From contig RSEE01000030.1 of assembly GCA_003971905.1 (NCBI GenBank), positions 134,001 through 198,000 on the forward strand: DNA of 64,000 nucleotides, written 5' to 3'. Positions 1 to 11,692 of the stretch are shown piece after piece. The notes under the pieces were generated by a model. It did no database searches, was not told where the DNA came from, and worked only from the letters and a program-made list of their open reading frames with translations. The position numbers and the translations under genes were made by a program. Within the stretch, counting starts at the first letter, position 1. The number at the start of each line of letters is the position of its first letter. This DNA is from Moniliella sp. 'wahieum'. Its lineage: Eukaryota; Basidiomycota; Moniliellomycetes; Moniliellales; Moniliellaceae.

Positions 1-1930
1 GAGGGTGGCGGCGTTGCAGCCTGCGGGAGCTGGAGCGTGCTGGCGCACTGCCGGAGGGAGTTGGGGTTGCGTTGGAGTTGGAGTTGGAGTTGGGCTGTGG
101 CAAGCGCCGGTGATCACGCGCAGCGAGGTGGGCCGGGAGGAGACCGCCTGAGTGCGTGGTGCGGCAGGGGCACGGCGGCAGCCTGGGCACATTGCATGCC
201 TTTGGCCGGGCGCTGTGCGCTGTCGCGTGCTGCAGACGTGCTGCAAGTGTGCGGCAGCAGCGCGGCGGCACATGCCTGCATCCCGAACATCCTACACGGG
301 GCCGCTCTGGCCGGCGCATCATCGACACTGCCTCGGCTGCTGGTGTTCCTCGTCTGCAATCACATTAATCACAGATCCCAGACTTCTGACGTGCGAGCGC
401 TGATCAGATCATCGATCATCATCACTGGTATCATCGGTCACCAGTCACCGATCACACCTTCGGATTGCCCCCCAAGAGTGCTGGTGCTGAGCGGCTAAGC
501 GCTGAATTTGCTTTTGAGACATGCGATCTGTGACATGTGACATGTGGTTACTAGGTTACTACCTAGTGGCTAGTGGCTAGCGGCTACATCACCCACGCGC
601 TGCCATCGGGAGCGGTTGGTTGAGCTGGGTTATGTCCACGGGTATCCAGTTTCCGACTTGCGTTTCTCTTCTGTCGCTATTTGATGGCACCCCATTCCCC
701 CATACAGCCGCTAGCCAAGCAATTACTCATCATGCGGCACAGCAGGCAGCTCCAGGCGGCCACCCATCCCACAGACAGTATAGCTTTTGCCACAGCGCAT
801 TCTAACAGCAGATGGCTGCTCTCCATCCACATTGCTCGGGGATATGGATCAGTAAGAGGAAGGTAACCGCTAATTAAAGACGAGCAACCTGGAACCCACT
901 GCCCCTCTTCCGCCACACTGCCAAGGTCTGCAAGCACGAACCAGGGGATAGAGTCCGATGGCCACTCTGTGGTGCATCGGTAGCCTGCGACACCGCCACG
1001 CCATTGCCACGCCCTGCTCCACATGCAGCGCCACACACTGTGCCTTAGGCCTTAGGCCTTATGCGCGATGCCCTGCGATGCCTTGCGATGCCTCGTCGTA
1101 CATTCCGCCCATTCCGCCCGCCTCTTGATGTTCCACATTCAATGAGGCTTCACACCGTCGCCCCCTGCCACGCCCACCCCCCAGCCCCCATTAGCCACAC
1201 AATGGACTCCCACAGCCCCCAGCACAAGCTGCACCAGGGGCACTAACCATAACCCTTTCAGGACGTTTGCAATAGTCCGCCGGCACCTGCATGTTGCTTT
1301 CCGCACAGCCTTTGAGGGTTCTAATATATAATCCACATCCATGCAGGCACTACCCGCTTTCTCCCCGCCATTGTCATGTGCGACAGTGTCATAGACTACC
1401 AACGGCACCTGTCTGACTGAGTAGGGCGTGGTGAAAACCGATTCGTAAAGTTGCCGTTGGGAAAGGGAGGGAGTCCAAGGTCCTGTCAGAGGCGGGGGGA
1501 AAGGCAAGATCGTTCGTGGGAGGAAACAGAAAGCATCGGGCACAGAGACAGAAGCAAAAGGAAAGGGAAGAGCGAGAGACACAGGATGCAGAATTGGAAA
1601 CTGGAGCGAGCTTAGTCATTCGGTGACAAAAGGTTGGCTGCCCTTCCATTGGCACTGGCCTTCACATTGGCCGCAGCCAGGTGAACTATCACACTACATG
1701 TGATGAACATCAGTATCGCTATGCCGAACGGCCGCTATGTCTATGCTCAAGTCCTCAAGCCCGACTGATTAGGGGATGATCCTCTCAATGCCGCGTCAAG
1801 CTTCAAGGCGCTCAACCATGCGCTGTTCACATTGTCTTCTTTTGACTGTTAGGCTGATGGTACTGGGCTGGCCTTTGTGGCGCCAAATCGTTCTCATGAA
1901 TTCTCGGATTTACCCTGTCTCGCCGTCGGT
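1..1930. other. Gene-free left end
   Basis: No open frame here resembles a known protein, and the short frames have no consistent codon signal. A GGAGTT hexamer tract lies at 71-93. A GCCTTAG heptamer tract at 1042-1063 is followed directly by three GCGATGCC-like units (1064-1090). The region lies downstream of the class V aminotransferase gene, so it probably contains that gene's 3' flank. Confidence 0.5.
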
Positions 1931-3490
1931 TCACTTGGGCAGTGTCACCTCTTTCTCGTTGATGCGGCGACACAGTTCCTTCAGAGCCTACAGAGAGACC
2001 AGTCAGCTCTTTTCTTGATCGAGAGCCCATAACAGGAGAACCTCACGTACCTGGGCGCCATACAAAAAGTCCGACTCGTCCAAGATACCTGGCTCGACAA
2101 GCGTGCCCATAGCTGGCCGCCTGTTTCAAAGACGGGGATGAGTGTTAAACTCGTCATACAGGTGAGTCTGGATGTAATCGTTCACGCCCCCTGAGTCCAA
2201 CCGTCACCCCAGACGGGGCGCTGGCCCAAACGTCTTGCTGTAGCGGAAGTTGAACATTGGCAGTAATGTAAGTCAGCTGGTCCGGGTCGCCTCCCTCACC
2301 CGCTTCAGCAGCAGTGAGGCGCATGCTCCGCGTTCCCAGTTCCCGAGCAGCTACCTCACCTCCTTCAATGGACAGTTTGCGAAGGTAAGTGTGAATGCGC
2401 GCCTCGCCCCCAATGCGTTCATAAAAGTCCAGAGCCGAGTTGATTGCCAGCGCATGGGCCATATCGTTCGTCCCGGGGAAGGCCCACATGGCGCTCCAAG
2501 AGGGAGCCCACGTCGTCGGCACCGAACTCAGCACCTTGTCCCGATTCTTGGGGGCTACATAGAGCACCGCGTTTCCCCGCGGGCATACTGCCACTTGTGT
2601 GCATTCGACACGAAAAAGTCGGGCTGGAGCTTGCTCAAGTCCAGCGGGATACCACCCAAACCATGAGCCCCATCGACAAAGGTTAGTACGCCGTACTCAC
2701 GGAACAGGTCCGTCAGCTCGTAATGGCATGATAACCCCCGGCGGCTGGACACGGTATCAAACACGGCCATACGCGGCAACTTGCCCGCCACCTTCATTTC
2801 TTCCAATTTGGTCCGCGTCTGCTCCACAACCGCAGCCAAGCTGCAAGGATACTGGAGAGAGATCGTCTCAACCTTGGGAAGGGATGGCGGTACGAGCTCG
2901 ATCCTGAACGTACTCAATGGTACGCTGCAGGGAGGGGTAGACAGTCGAGTACGTCAGCACCACATCCCCCTCGACCCAGGGAAAGTCCCGGAGAACAGCG
3001 TTGGTGCCGGACGTCGCGTTGGCCGTGATGACAACCGTACCGGGCTCAGCGTGCAGGTAGGCTTCGAGGCGTGTGATCGCGCGCTGGAGCTCGGCCGGGC
3101 GGAAGCGAGTAAGAAACGCCTGGATCAGACGGGAGTTAGTAGGCTCGTCGAGGACGACGAGGTGGGCCGGGGGTTAGGAGGCGTACATCAGGAGCCGACT
3201 CGGCGCGGATTTGCAGTTGCTGCAGTGCCGTCAGAACAGGACGGGGACGGTAGTACCGTACCCGCCTAATCTGCGTCAGCCCCGGATTAGGCGCCACATG
3301 CCAAGAGGGGGACATACCACTATTGAGGTTGATGTACCCCGGCTGGAAGTCCCAGTGCTGAAGCATGGCGTGTCCAAACTCTGGATTTTCCTCTACAGTC
3401 AGGGCAATGGAGTTCGTCTTGTCGGCGATCCGCCTTTGGCGGCACAACCGAGGCCGGCTGAGCGACATTGGATTCATCCGGTGCGGCCAT
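1931..3490 (-). CDS. Class V PLP-dependent aminotransferase (isopenicillin N epimerase-like)
   Basis: This is a fold-type I PLP enzyme of the class V aminotransferase group; its substrate cannot be told from sequence. Visible in order are an N-terminal block with HWDFQPGYINLNSG, a central block with WVEGDVVLTYSTVYPSLQRT, the PLP-aspartate block VDGAHGLGGIPLDLS, and SNAHKW with the Schiff-base lysine. The C-terminal part contains ALDFYERIGGEARIHTYLRK. A 63-nt intron (1988-2050, GTACGT donor, CTGAC branch, TAG acceptor) separates the final exon, which ends ALKELCRRINEKEVTLPK then TGA. The coding length of about 500 codons is normal to slightly long. The start is uncertain: ATG at 3490 or 3477. 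At least two frame changes occur (near 2560-2600 and 3300-3400), probably sequence errors. Relatives include isopenicillin N epimerase and ergothioneine-type C-S lyases, so no symbol is assigned. Confidence 0.8.
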
Positions 3491-4415
3491 GGTTCGCGCT
3501 CGGTTGAAATCTGAGGATGGTGGTGGTGGAGAGTGGGAAGAGGAAAGAGTCATTACAAAAATGGCCTTAAGTAGTAGCTTTTAATGCGTGATCCTCCGCA
3601 GTCTCACATCGGAGCGCTTGGCATGCGATATGCGATAGGCGGTGCAATCGACTGGTGGTCGAAAAAGGTACAAAAGTAGGACCCAGTACGGCTATGGATA
3701 TGACTCGACTAGGTGGCTTGTCCGCATCGCATGGAAGACAGAAACACATCAGGAACACACCACCGGTTTCTGAGATCCCCACCGACTATGCCAGTTACGA
3801 CTGACGCGGACATCATGCACACTGCATGTTGATAGATTCCCCAGACAGATCCTCTGTGCTCCGGCGCTAACTCCCATCTCACCTTTGCATCGAACCTTGC
3901 GCTCCAGCTTCGCAACCATTCTCCTGTCTTCTCACCACGACCAGTACCGCTTGGAAGCGATACCTAGTACCCAATTTGCTCCAATCACTAGTCACTCATC
4001 TCCCCAGTTCCTTCAGGCAGTACACGGTACACACTCGTCGTCGGGGTTAATTGAGTGGGAGAGATCTGATTGCGACCAGTTGGTCACATGGGTCATGACT
4101 CTTCCGTGACGCGGGAATTACCCACCCCGTCATCGCGTCATCCACAGTCACGCGTTCACGTGGCAGCAGCAGCTGAGCCCGCTGAGCTCGCGCCGCCTAT
4201 CCTGAGCAGGGCCACCAACCTGGACCCACGCTTCAACAAGAGCATCGGCCTAGCATGAACGCTAAACGTTAAACGTCAACGCGGAACGCGGAACGCTTGC
4301 ATGCGTTATGCATTGAAGATCGTGGCAGATCACTCAGTTATAAAAACACAGTGGAACAATGGAAAGGATGGCAAGGGCAAGGGGGTTCGGGGGGGTGGGG
4401 GGGGGAAACTCCATT
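3491..4415. other. Intergenic region between two aminotransferase genes
   Basis: No gene was recognised. The left half should contain the promoter of the class V aminotransferase, which reads leftward, and the right half the 3' flank of the ARO8-like gene. A G-rich run occurs near 4381-4405, just past the ARO8-like stop. Confidence 0.5.
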
Positions 4416-5914
4416 CTACTGGAGCTTCAGCCCAGCGGCCTGCCAGGTCTCCAGCACAGACTCCCGCAGACGCAACAGACCCTTCTCGATCTGGTCGAGC
4501 GGGACGAGGGAGAAGGAGAGGCGGGCGTAGGGGCTAGAGTTGACGTTGGGCAAGAAGGCGTAGCCAGGCACAGCCAGCACCCCCTTGTCGCGCGCAACCT
4601 TCTCAATCATTGTGTTCGAGTCGCCTTCGGGCGCGGCGGCGGTGGCAGGAAGACGGAACTTGATGAAAAACATGCCGGCATTGGGCTCGACCCACTCAGC
4701 CACGGGCACTTGCTTACCCCCATTGCTGCCCAGCACTTTTTCGAGCGCAGCAGAGAAGACGTTGCGCCGGTCGAGGTAGAACTGGGCTACCTTGTCGCAG
4801 TGAACCAGGAAGCCTTCCAGGCCCCACTTGGCCAGGATCGCCTGCGCAACAACCTGGGCAGTGTACGATGGCTGCAATTGGTAGCAAGCGGTCACGCCAT
4901 CAATCGCCTCAATCAGCTTGGCAGGACCAGTGGCAATGCCAATGCGGAAACCGGCCGCCATGATCTTACTGAGCGAGTCAAAGCGGAGGACGCGGCCGTC
5001 GCCCCACGTCTCAGCACCCTCCTGCTCCAGGGCAAGGTAGCTCTTGGGACGAGGACGGGTGGGGGTCCCCACCGAGGTTCTCAAAGGAGAGGAAGTAATA
5101 AGGGTCGTCCTCAAGAGGATCAGACCAAACTCGCGAATGACAGCGAGAACCTCGCGCTTGCGCTCCTCATCCGCACTTGCTCCACTTGGGTTGCCGCCGG
5201 TAGGAATCGAGTACAGCACCTTGGGGAAGTAAGGTGCTTGGTGCTCTCGGCCTCATACCAGTTTTCCAGCGTCGAGCGCAGAGCCTTGGCCGACAAGCCG
5301 CGAGAGTCGGTCGGCACACTGTGCACCTTGTTACCAAGCGTACTAGCCGCACCCGTGGCACCACTGCAGGAAAGATAGTGCACAATCAAGTCAGCGAACG
5401 TCCGAACAGGGACAGAGACAGGCGAGTACATACGGGAAAGTGGGGCCCTCAACAAGCACAGTGTCGTTACGATCAGTAAGAGCCATGAATGCCTTGCTGA
5501 TCAGATCCTGGGAGCCGTTGCCGGTCATGGTGGACCAAGGGGTGTGGAAGCCAGGGTTCTTGGGGTCAAAATCGGGCTTGCCATGGAGCTTCTGTTGAAA
5601 GTCGTGGAGAATCTGGACAAAGGGGGGCATGCCACCCGACATGCCGTGCAAGCTGGCTTGAGGTCGTCGGTGGGGATTTCGACAGCCTCCGCAGCACCCG
5701 TGTGAGGGTTGACAACGTCGACGGTCATGCCACGTACTGGGAACGCCTCGGGGTTGGGCTTGCCGGCCAGGAAGGAGACCATGTCGGGCACAAACTCGTA
5801 TGGGAACAGGCCGCGGATGGCGGGCTTGGGCCAGGCCTTCATGGGCGCCGAGTAGTAGTCGACATAGTTGAGGTGGGTAGCAGGCGCAGGCTTGTGGGAC
5901 GAAGCGGCGGGCAT
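4416..5914 (-). CDS. ARO8: Aromatic/2-aminoadipate aminotransferase, ARO8 type
   Basis: This PLP enzyme transaminates aromatic amino acids or 2-aminoadipate (lysine pathway) with 2-oxoglutarate. The protein runs MPAASSHKPAPATHLNYVDY, then PFVQILHDFQQKLHG, TGNGSQDLISKAF, VEGPTFP, SIPTGGNPSG, LLEDDPYYFLSFENLGGDP, the PLP-lysine block DSLSKIMAAGFRIGIATGP, and YARLSFSLVPLDQIEKGL with the carboxylate-binding Arg. One intron of 70 nt (5364-5433, GTATGT...CTGAC...CTGCAG) follows the codons for VEGPTFP. About 476 codons, close to the usual 480-500. Frame changes occur near 5050-5100, 5230 and 5645. It shares orientation with the class V aminotransferase 0.9 kb away, but the gap makes joint transcription unlikely. 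It could be an ARO8 or LYS-type aminoadipate transaminase; the two are not separable here. Confidence 0.9.
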
Positions 5915-7018
5915 GGCGATGGTGAAAGCAGGGGCAGCGCGGGCGGGCGGGGTGAGGATGGAGACGGGGGGTGGGACCGCAGAAGGTGACTGGAAGGACA
6001 GCGCGCCTCTCTTATAGTCGCTGGCTAGAAATTGGCGAGGCAGGCCATGGATGACACTGGCACCCAGCGTCAGGCCTCGGGCGTGTGTGGTAACCGCGTC
6101 TGCGTAAAGTCACCAGTCACCGCCGCCGCTGCCGGCGTGCCTGCACCGGCTCAGTGCGGTTGGTTGGTCTCCGGCCAGGGCCTCGTCCGCTAAAAATTTT
6201 CTCCGTTTGCGGTGGATGAAATTAACAGAAGCTGTGGCCTGCTGCTGGGGGCTCAGTGGCCGACGGACAGCACTCGGTTAATCGATAATCGATAATCGCA
6301 GGCCCAGTCCACGCCTCGGCCCCACCCTTTGAGTATGCAGCGCCCCACGGAGATGCCCAGGCGCCACACCTGCGCACTCCCGGCTACGCTACTCCGAGCC
6401 GAGGGCTGCCGTGGGTTGCCGAACCTGGGGGCTTACGCATTGATTACGCAAGCCCACGGTGCTACAGCGGCCATGGGTGTTCCAGGTCACGCGCTCACGT
6501 GCTCCTCCCTCAGCGCTTCAGCCCCGCCTCTACTGACATGGGCGTCACTACCACGACTTCCCACAACACCTCCAGCAAACGAAGTTGCGATTTCCCACCC
6601 CCACTGTATGGAGGCACGCGCATACTACCTGCTCCCACCTCCAATATATGGTGCCCTCGCCTGGATGTAGACCACCTTTACTTGTGTTTTCGTCGAGGGA
6701 CGCCAATGTGACCCTTTCAATTATCGTATTCCGCTGTGCCATTAAGGGCTACCTCACGCCTCACGCCCTCAGGCCTCCCTCTGGCTTCAGCGGATTGACA
6801 GGTTGTAGCTGTGCTCAGCGACATCGATCTTCGACCAAATGGCTCCAATAGGCTGGAAGGTTGCTGCTCATTATATGCAGAGCACCGCCTGCAGTCATGA
6901 TCCGTTGAAACAAGTACATTCAATATTCAAACGTTCAATTGTCACTGCAAGCAACGCCAAGCAAATCAATCAGACCAACGGGAGAAGGCGCAATAAATTC
7001 AGTCCTACTGGGAACAAA
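5915..7018. other. Divergent intergenic region, ARO8-like / RPL7
   Basis: About 1.1 kb without a recognisable gene. It must hold the promoter of the leftward ARO8-like gene and the distal promoter of RPL7. An ATCGATA direct repeat lies at about 6281-6297. The telobox near RPL7 is listed separately. Confidence 0.5.
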
Positions 7019-7026
7019 TAGGGTTA
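7019..7026 (+). promoter_or_regulatory. TAGGGTTA box upstream of RPL7
   Basis: A telobox/Tbf1-type octamer on the coding strand about 120 bp before the RPL7 start. The same heptamer recurs before RPS27/RPL19 and RPP1. Tbf1 binds TAGGGTT-type sites at ribosomal protein promoters in several fungi; use here is inferred. Confidence 0.5.
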
Positions 7027-7145
7027 TTGAGTTACTGTGCCCTTGTGCCGTGCTTGTCGCCAAAGCCAGTCGGGCGAACGGACGACCTCTGGTGAGCAAA
7101 GGCCAACGGCAACCAGACTACCTCCTCACCAACCAACCCACCAAG

Positions 7146-8172
7146 ATGGCCACGACGGTCCCCTCCCACGAGTCGATTCTGCGCCCTGAGGCTATCGCCA
7201 AGCAGGTTGCCGCCCAGGACGCGGTCAAGGCTGAGCTTGCCGCCAAGGCGGCTGAGGCCAAGAAGGTACGTTACCTTGCGTTCACATTGCCAGAGGTGGG
7301 ACCACGCTAGTGGCATCCGATGATGACGGCGTACCTACACGCCATGTCATCCGGGAGCGGGCAGCTGTGATGCATGACAACCACTTTGATGGCTAGCCCT
7401 TACTTTGCAATGCTGCCTCAATATTATACCATCTTTCGGGTCTGAGCATCCTTCTCCCGGACATGCCACTACTTGTCCCGCCCTGGCATTGTATCAACGG
7501 TGAATGTGCCGCACTGGGACTAACTTTTCATTGTCATTTTCCAGGCTGCCAAGGAGACTCGCGAGAAGATCCTGAAGCGCAACGAGGCGTACATTGCTGA
7601 GTATGCTGCTGCGGACGCTGAGGAGGTTAAGAACCGCCGTGTGGCCAAGGCTGCTGGCGACTTCTACGTCCCCGCCCAGCCCAAGGTGGTGTTTGTTGTG
7701 CGTCTTCGCGGTATCTGCAACATCCCCCCAAGCCCCGCAAGATCATGCAGCTGCTCCGCCTGATCCAGGTGAACAACGGTGTGTTTGTTAAGCTCACCAA
7801 GGCGACGGCGCAGATGCTGCAGCTGATCGAGCCCTACGTCACGTACGGTACCCCTTCGCTCGCCACGATCCGCCTGCTTCTGTACAAGCGTGGCTACGCC
7901 AAGATCAACGGCCAGCGCCTGCCCATTTCGGACAACAAGGTGATTCAGTCTCGCCTCAGCAAGCTTGGCTTCCTCTCGGTTGAGGACCTTGTTCACGAGA
8001 TCTACACTGCCGGCCCCCACTTCAAGCAGGTCACTACCTTCCTCTGGCCCTTCAAGTTGTCCAACCCTACCGGCGGCTTCCGTGCCGCAAGCTCAAGCAC
8101 TTTGTGGAGAACAACGGCGACACTGGTGACCGCGAGCACTTCATGCCCGCGCTCATCAAGCGCATGGCCTAA
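7146..8172 (+). CDS. RPL7: 60S ribosomal protein L7 (uL30)
   Basis: A structural protein of the large ribosomal subunit. ATG at 7146 lies in CCAAGATGG and opens [20 protein letters not shown]. Exon 1 encodes 40 residues, then an intron of 279 nt (7266-7544, GTACGT donor, CTAAC branch at 7520, CCAG acceptor). Exon 2 carries the L30 core: [53 protein letters not shown]-like sequence, and ends MPALIKRMA with TAA. About 249 residues, the normal length. Two single-base losses, in the C-run before AAGCCCCGCAAG (about 7725) and after GGCGGCTTCCGT (about 8090), break the frame in a gene that must be intact, so I read them as sequence errors. The intron is several times longer than others in the window. 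Confidence 0.96.
7320..7445 (+). ncRNA. Possible intronic C/D-type snoRNA or hairpin in RPL7 intron
   Basis: Within the unusually long RPL7 intron lie a box-C-like ATGATGA (7320-7326) and a box-D-like CTGA (7442-7445). A hairpin overlaps the left end: GATGACGGCGT pairs with ACGCC and GTCATC around 7321-7352. No clear terminal stem joins the two boxes, so the snoRNA reading is weak. RPL7 introns in budding yeast host C/D snoRNAs (snR39, snR59), which is why it is recorded. Confidence 0.25.
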
Positions 8173-8782
8173 GCCGAAGCTCGATGCGCACCCTTTCGGA
8201 TCCTCGGTTGCGCGTAATATGACCGCGGGCGTCCTCTGCACCTCAGTGTCTTGCCGTGGGGCAAGGGGCTCCAGGGCTTTGCGTCGGAATCGGGGCGCAA
8301 GGATACTGGTTGGGATGCTCGGCTTTCAAAACTTGTCTGGTTCTACCTCGACCAGGCTTAGCACTCCATGCCTCTTCTGCTATGTGATTGTGGTGGCGTT
8401 CTGTATACGAGTAGAGCTGTAGACATGGTGAACGCTGTTTTCCTCGACGCAAAAACACAAGCAACAGTTTTAGCTCAAAGTCAAGCAGGACAGAGCTGTG
8501 CGGCAGGTGCGAGGCCTCAGGTCACCGGTCACCTAAGGCCTGGGCCCGCCACGCAAACAAAGAAAGTGAACATTTGAAAGTTGCTCGGAGGTTACTTTAA
8601 CTTCCACTGGTGGCCTGGCGGCGCCAAACGGAGGGCCGTGTGAGTGCAGTTAAGTACCGCCCGCCGCGCCAGGGGCTGTCGACAGTCCTTGGACCGCCAC
8701 CACCTCTCACCACCGCTCTTCTCGCCTCGCACCTACCCCTATCGCCTGCCCCGCTGTGTGCGGTGCTTTCGCGTCCTCTGCC
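8173..8782. other. Intergenic region, RPL7 3' flank and LIM gene promoter
   Basis: No gene seen. It contains the RPL7 terminator region and, on the right, a pyrimidine-rich stretch (about 8690-8780) typical of the 5' flank of the downstream LIM gene. Confidence 0.5.
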
Positions 8783-11692
8783 ATGTTCTCCCCACCCATG
8801 CAGCACGTCCGAGTGCCGCCCAGCACAGGCACCAGCGGCAAGCGCGATGCCTGGGCCAGCCGGTATGCCATGCTCTGCCCTCCCCACCTGGACGCAGCTG
8901 ACCATCTTCTTTGTAGATACACGTCGGGTCTTTCCGAGTTTGGCGATGAACGGGAGCGCACCTTGTCCTGGGAAGACGACCGTGCTGCCATTCGCGCGCG
9001 CCAACAAGCCGTCCAGGCAACCAATTTGGGTCTCCGCCTCGGCTAGCAAGCAGCATTAGCCGGGACCTGCATTCATCTGTATCGATCCCGCCAGGATTTT
9101 CGAGCTCTGCATCTATGGAGAGCCTCCCGGGATCTTTTCGCGGAAGCGACTTCAATCCCGACGTCAGCGCAGCTGATCAGTGCGTCCTCGGCGCGCGGCG
9201 GCAACATTGGCTTCACCTTCCCGAGCCTACCTTCCAACGAATCAGGGATGACCGCCCAGTGTGATCCTCCAGTTGGCAGCAACCATTTGATTCCAGACCC
9301 GGACACGAGCCAATTGTCGAGGGTGGTGGGAAGTGTGATCGAGCCGCGGGAGAAGCGGGAACGCTGGCATTGTACCGACTGTGGTCTTATCTTCCCCCGC
9401 GATAGCACCATCTTTGCTCCCCCTACGAGCATCCCAACTGCCACAACTGGCTCTGTACGAGCTCCGGGTACGGGGTCGGACCCGGTACGGCCCGATGCTG
9501 GCGCTGAGCCCTCGTCTTATTTCTGCCGTCACTGCTATACGAAAAGGTTCAGTCTCGGGCAATGTGAATGCGGGGGCGACATTCTGGGCACTACGCGGCA
9601 AGATGGAGCTTTCGTCCGTGCGCCTTCTAGGGGGCTATGTACCATGGACGGTGCTATGCGTGTGTCCACTGCGGCATCGCCTCGGCTCCTCCGCCCTGGG
9701 GGATGGAGCAACAATATTGATCGGCATGCACGGTCTTCCCTTGTGTGAGATGTGCTTTGATAACGATCCCAAGCGCCTCGTCAAGACCGCGCGGCCTGGA
9801 CACACCACTCGAAAAGTTTGGACCCAGGACAAGACCCTGACATGAGCACTTCCTCTCCTCGGCGTAAGGATGCCCGATCAAAAGCATTGACGAGCTGCAT
9901 GAACGTCTTCACCACCCCTCAAGGCTGAGAAGCTTAAATCAGACCCGAAACCAGCGCCCCCTCCCGTTTCAACACCTTGTTCATCATCACTCCCAGAGGC
10001 AAGGCTACCCCGCGTCCGCGTTGGGGATCTTTTCCAGCTTTCCCCGGACTAAACCCATGAATCCCGACGAATCAAAACCGACTTCACTTCTCTCAAGCCC
10101 CGGGCACTTACACGGTCTAGTCCGAGGGTGATGGATGTGGCCGCAGCCTTTGAAGGGGTGCGCCAGCTCTGAAAGCTCGTCCCGGTGGGCAGCCAGTTTG
10201 CCTGTCTCCCGCCAAATCAGTCCTCCGGCCGTCTTCAGCTCTGGCTTCCACGCCGGCGTCATTCTCAAATGTATGCAAGCCCCGGCCCATTCCTATACAC
10301 AAGTGGCATCCTCTCGGGACTGCGTACCCCCAGCCCTCAACGTGCTCTACCCGACCAAACTCGTTCCTCGCCCATTCGGCCTTCGTTTGGAAACGATTCT
10401 CCCCTGCATACACCGACAAGCCCTTCGACTCATCGACTTTTCGAACAGTTGTCCATCAGGCCTACCTCGTCAATCAAACCAAGCATGTCGGCTTTGGAGG
10501 ATCTACCGGAGGTTAGCCCAAGTCTTTCCAATCCTCCCAGCTTGATGAAGAGCTACGAAGCCGGCAGAGGCCTATGGCACCCCGACGACCCCAGTGTAAC
10601 CCCCAACATATCGAAAGATGCACCCCCCTTTGCCCCTCGCCTGCATTCTGACCCTTCTTTGGGTGCCGAGACTCACTCGGTCAGCATTTGTGCCCGCTGT
10701 GGACAGCCTCCGTTTGCTGGGCCTCAACAGGGCGCCGAAGAGTCGGTAATGGTCGCTGTGCCAGGGGACTTGGAGCTACATGTGGAATGCTTTACCTGCT
10801 CCGTTTGCACTTTGCCTATTGATGGAACCAAGCCGTTTGTGCGTGCGCCGCGAGAGGAAGCAACGAACGGGGAAGATGATGCAGTGCGGTTTTCCCATTC
10901 CAAGTGTGCCCGCGGGTGGTGCCCATTCAACGTCAAGTTGTTGTGCCCCGCCCTACCTCCACGACCGAGCCGGTTGCCCCCCAAGATCATGCCACGTTCC
11001 AGCGCACTCCCAAGCCGGCACAAGGGGCATCGCCATCTCTATTTGGGTCCCAGCACCACAGCACAGTCGAAGGCTACCCAAGAGCTCAGCCCCCACTGGG
11101 TTCTCATCAGTGCTGGCCACAGATCGGCGCGATAGGACGGGCTTAGTGAGCGCATCGCAGCCGGGTGCCTCCCACCCGGTGCATCAGTTCCGCTCCACTG
11201 CTGGTGCAGCCCCTTTATCTCGATCTACTCTCTTTGGTTCACGTTCAGGAGCTGGGGGGGGATCGGTGACGGAACCCAAAAGCAATCCAGCAGCCGGATT
11301 CTTTGCTAGAGCATCTGCCCCAGCACTGGGACCGAGCGACAAAGGCAATATGGTCTTGCCGTCTCTACCGCGTACGGGGGGCTATGGCGGTATGACTCCA
11401 TGCCCTTTGCCAGCGGATGCTTACCTCGATCGAGGGTGTGCCCGGCCCGCGTGGGACGAGGTGGCACAAGGCTTGTCTTGTTTGTCGCGGCACTCTTCCG
11501 TCAGGCAAGCCATGCCGCAAGTCGCTCGACTCGGGTGCCAAGGTCGATCCGGACGGTCGCGTATTGTGTCGCGAATGCTTTGACTCGGCGGCCCGTGCGG
11601 TGCGGCCTCCCCCGAGACCAATACCTAAAGACAACGCCTACTCGCCTTTAATACTCAAGCCGACCGAACCATCTATCGTAACTTGTAACTAG
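8783..11692 (+). CDS. Large LIM-domain (zinc finger) protein
   Basis: Three zinc-binding LIM-type regions can be read in one direction. The first (about 9367-9780) shows HCTDCGLIFPR, YFCRHCYTKRF, QCECGGDIL, CYACVHCGI and LCEMCFDND. The second (about 10690-10925) shows CARCGQPPF, HVECFTCSVCTLPI and FSHSKCA. The third (about 11400-11590) shows CPLCQRMLTS, RWHKACLVCRGTL and VLCRECFD. Long Ser/Pro-rich linkers lie between. The start at 8783 (MFSPPMQHVRVPP) is a choice. A 54-nt intron with GTATGC donor and TGTAG acceptor (8863-8916) is predicted; it is a multiple of three and lacks a stop, so both forms would be readable. About 950 codons. Several frame changes occur along the gene. LIM proteins of this layout (paxillin or Rho-regulator-like) act as cytoskeletal scaffolds; the exact orthologue is not recognised. 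Confidence 0.7.
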
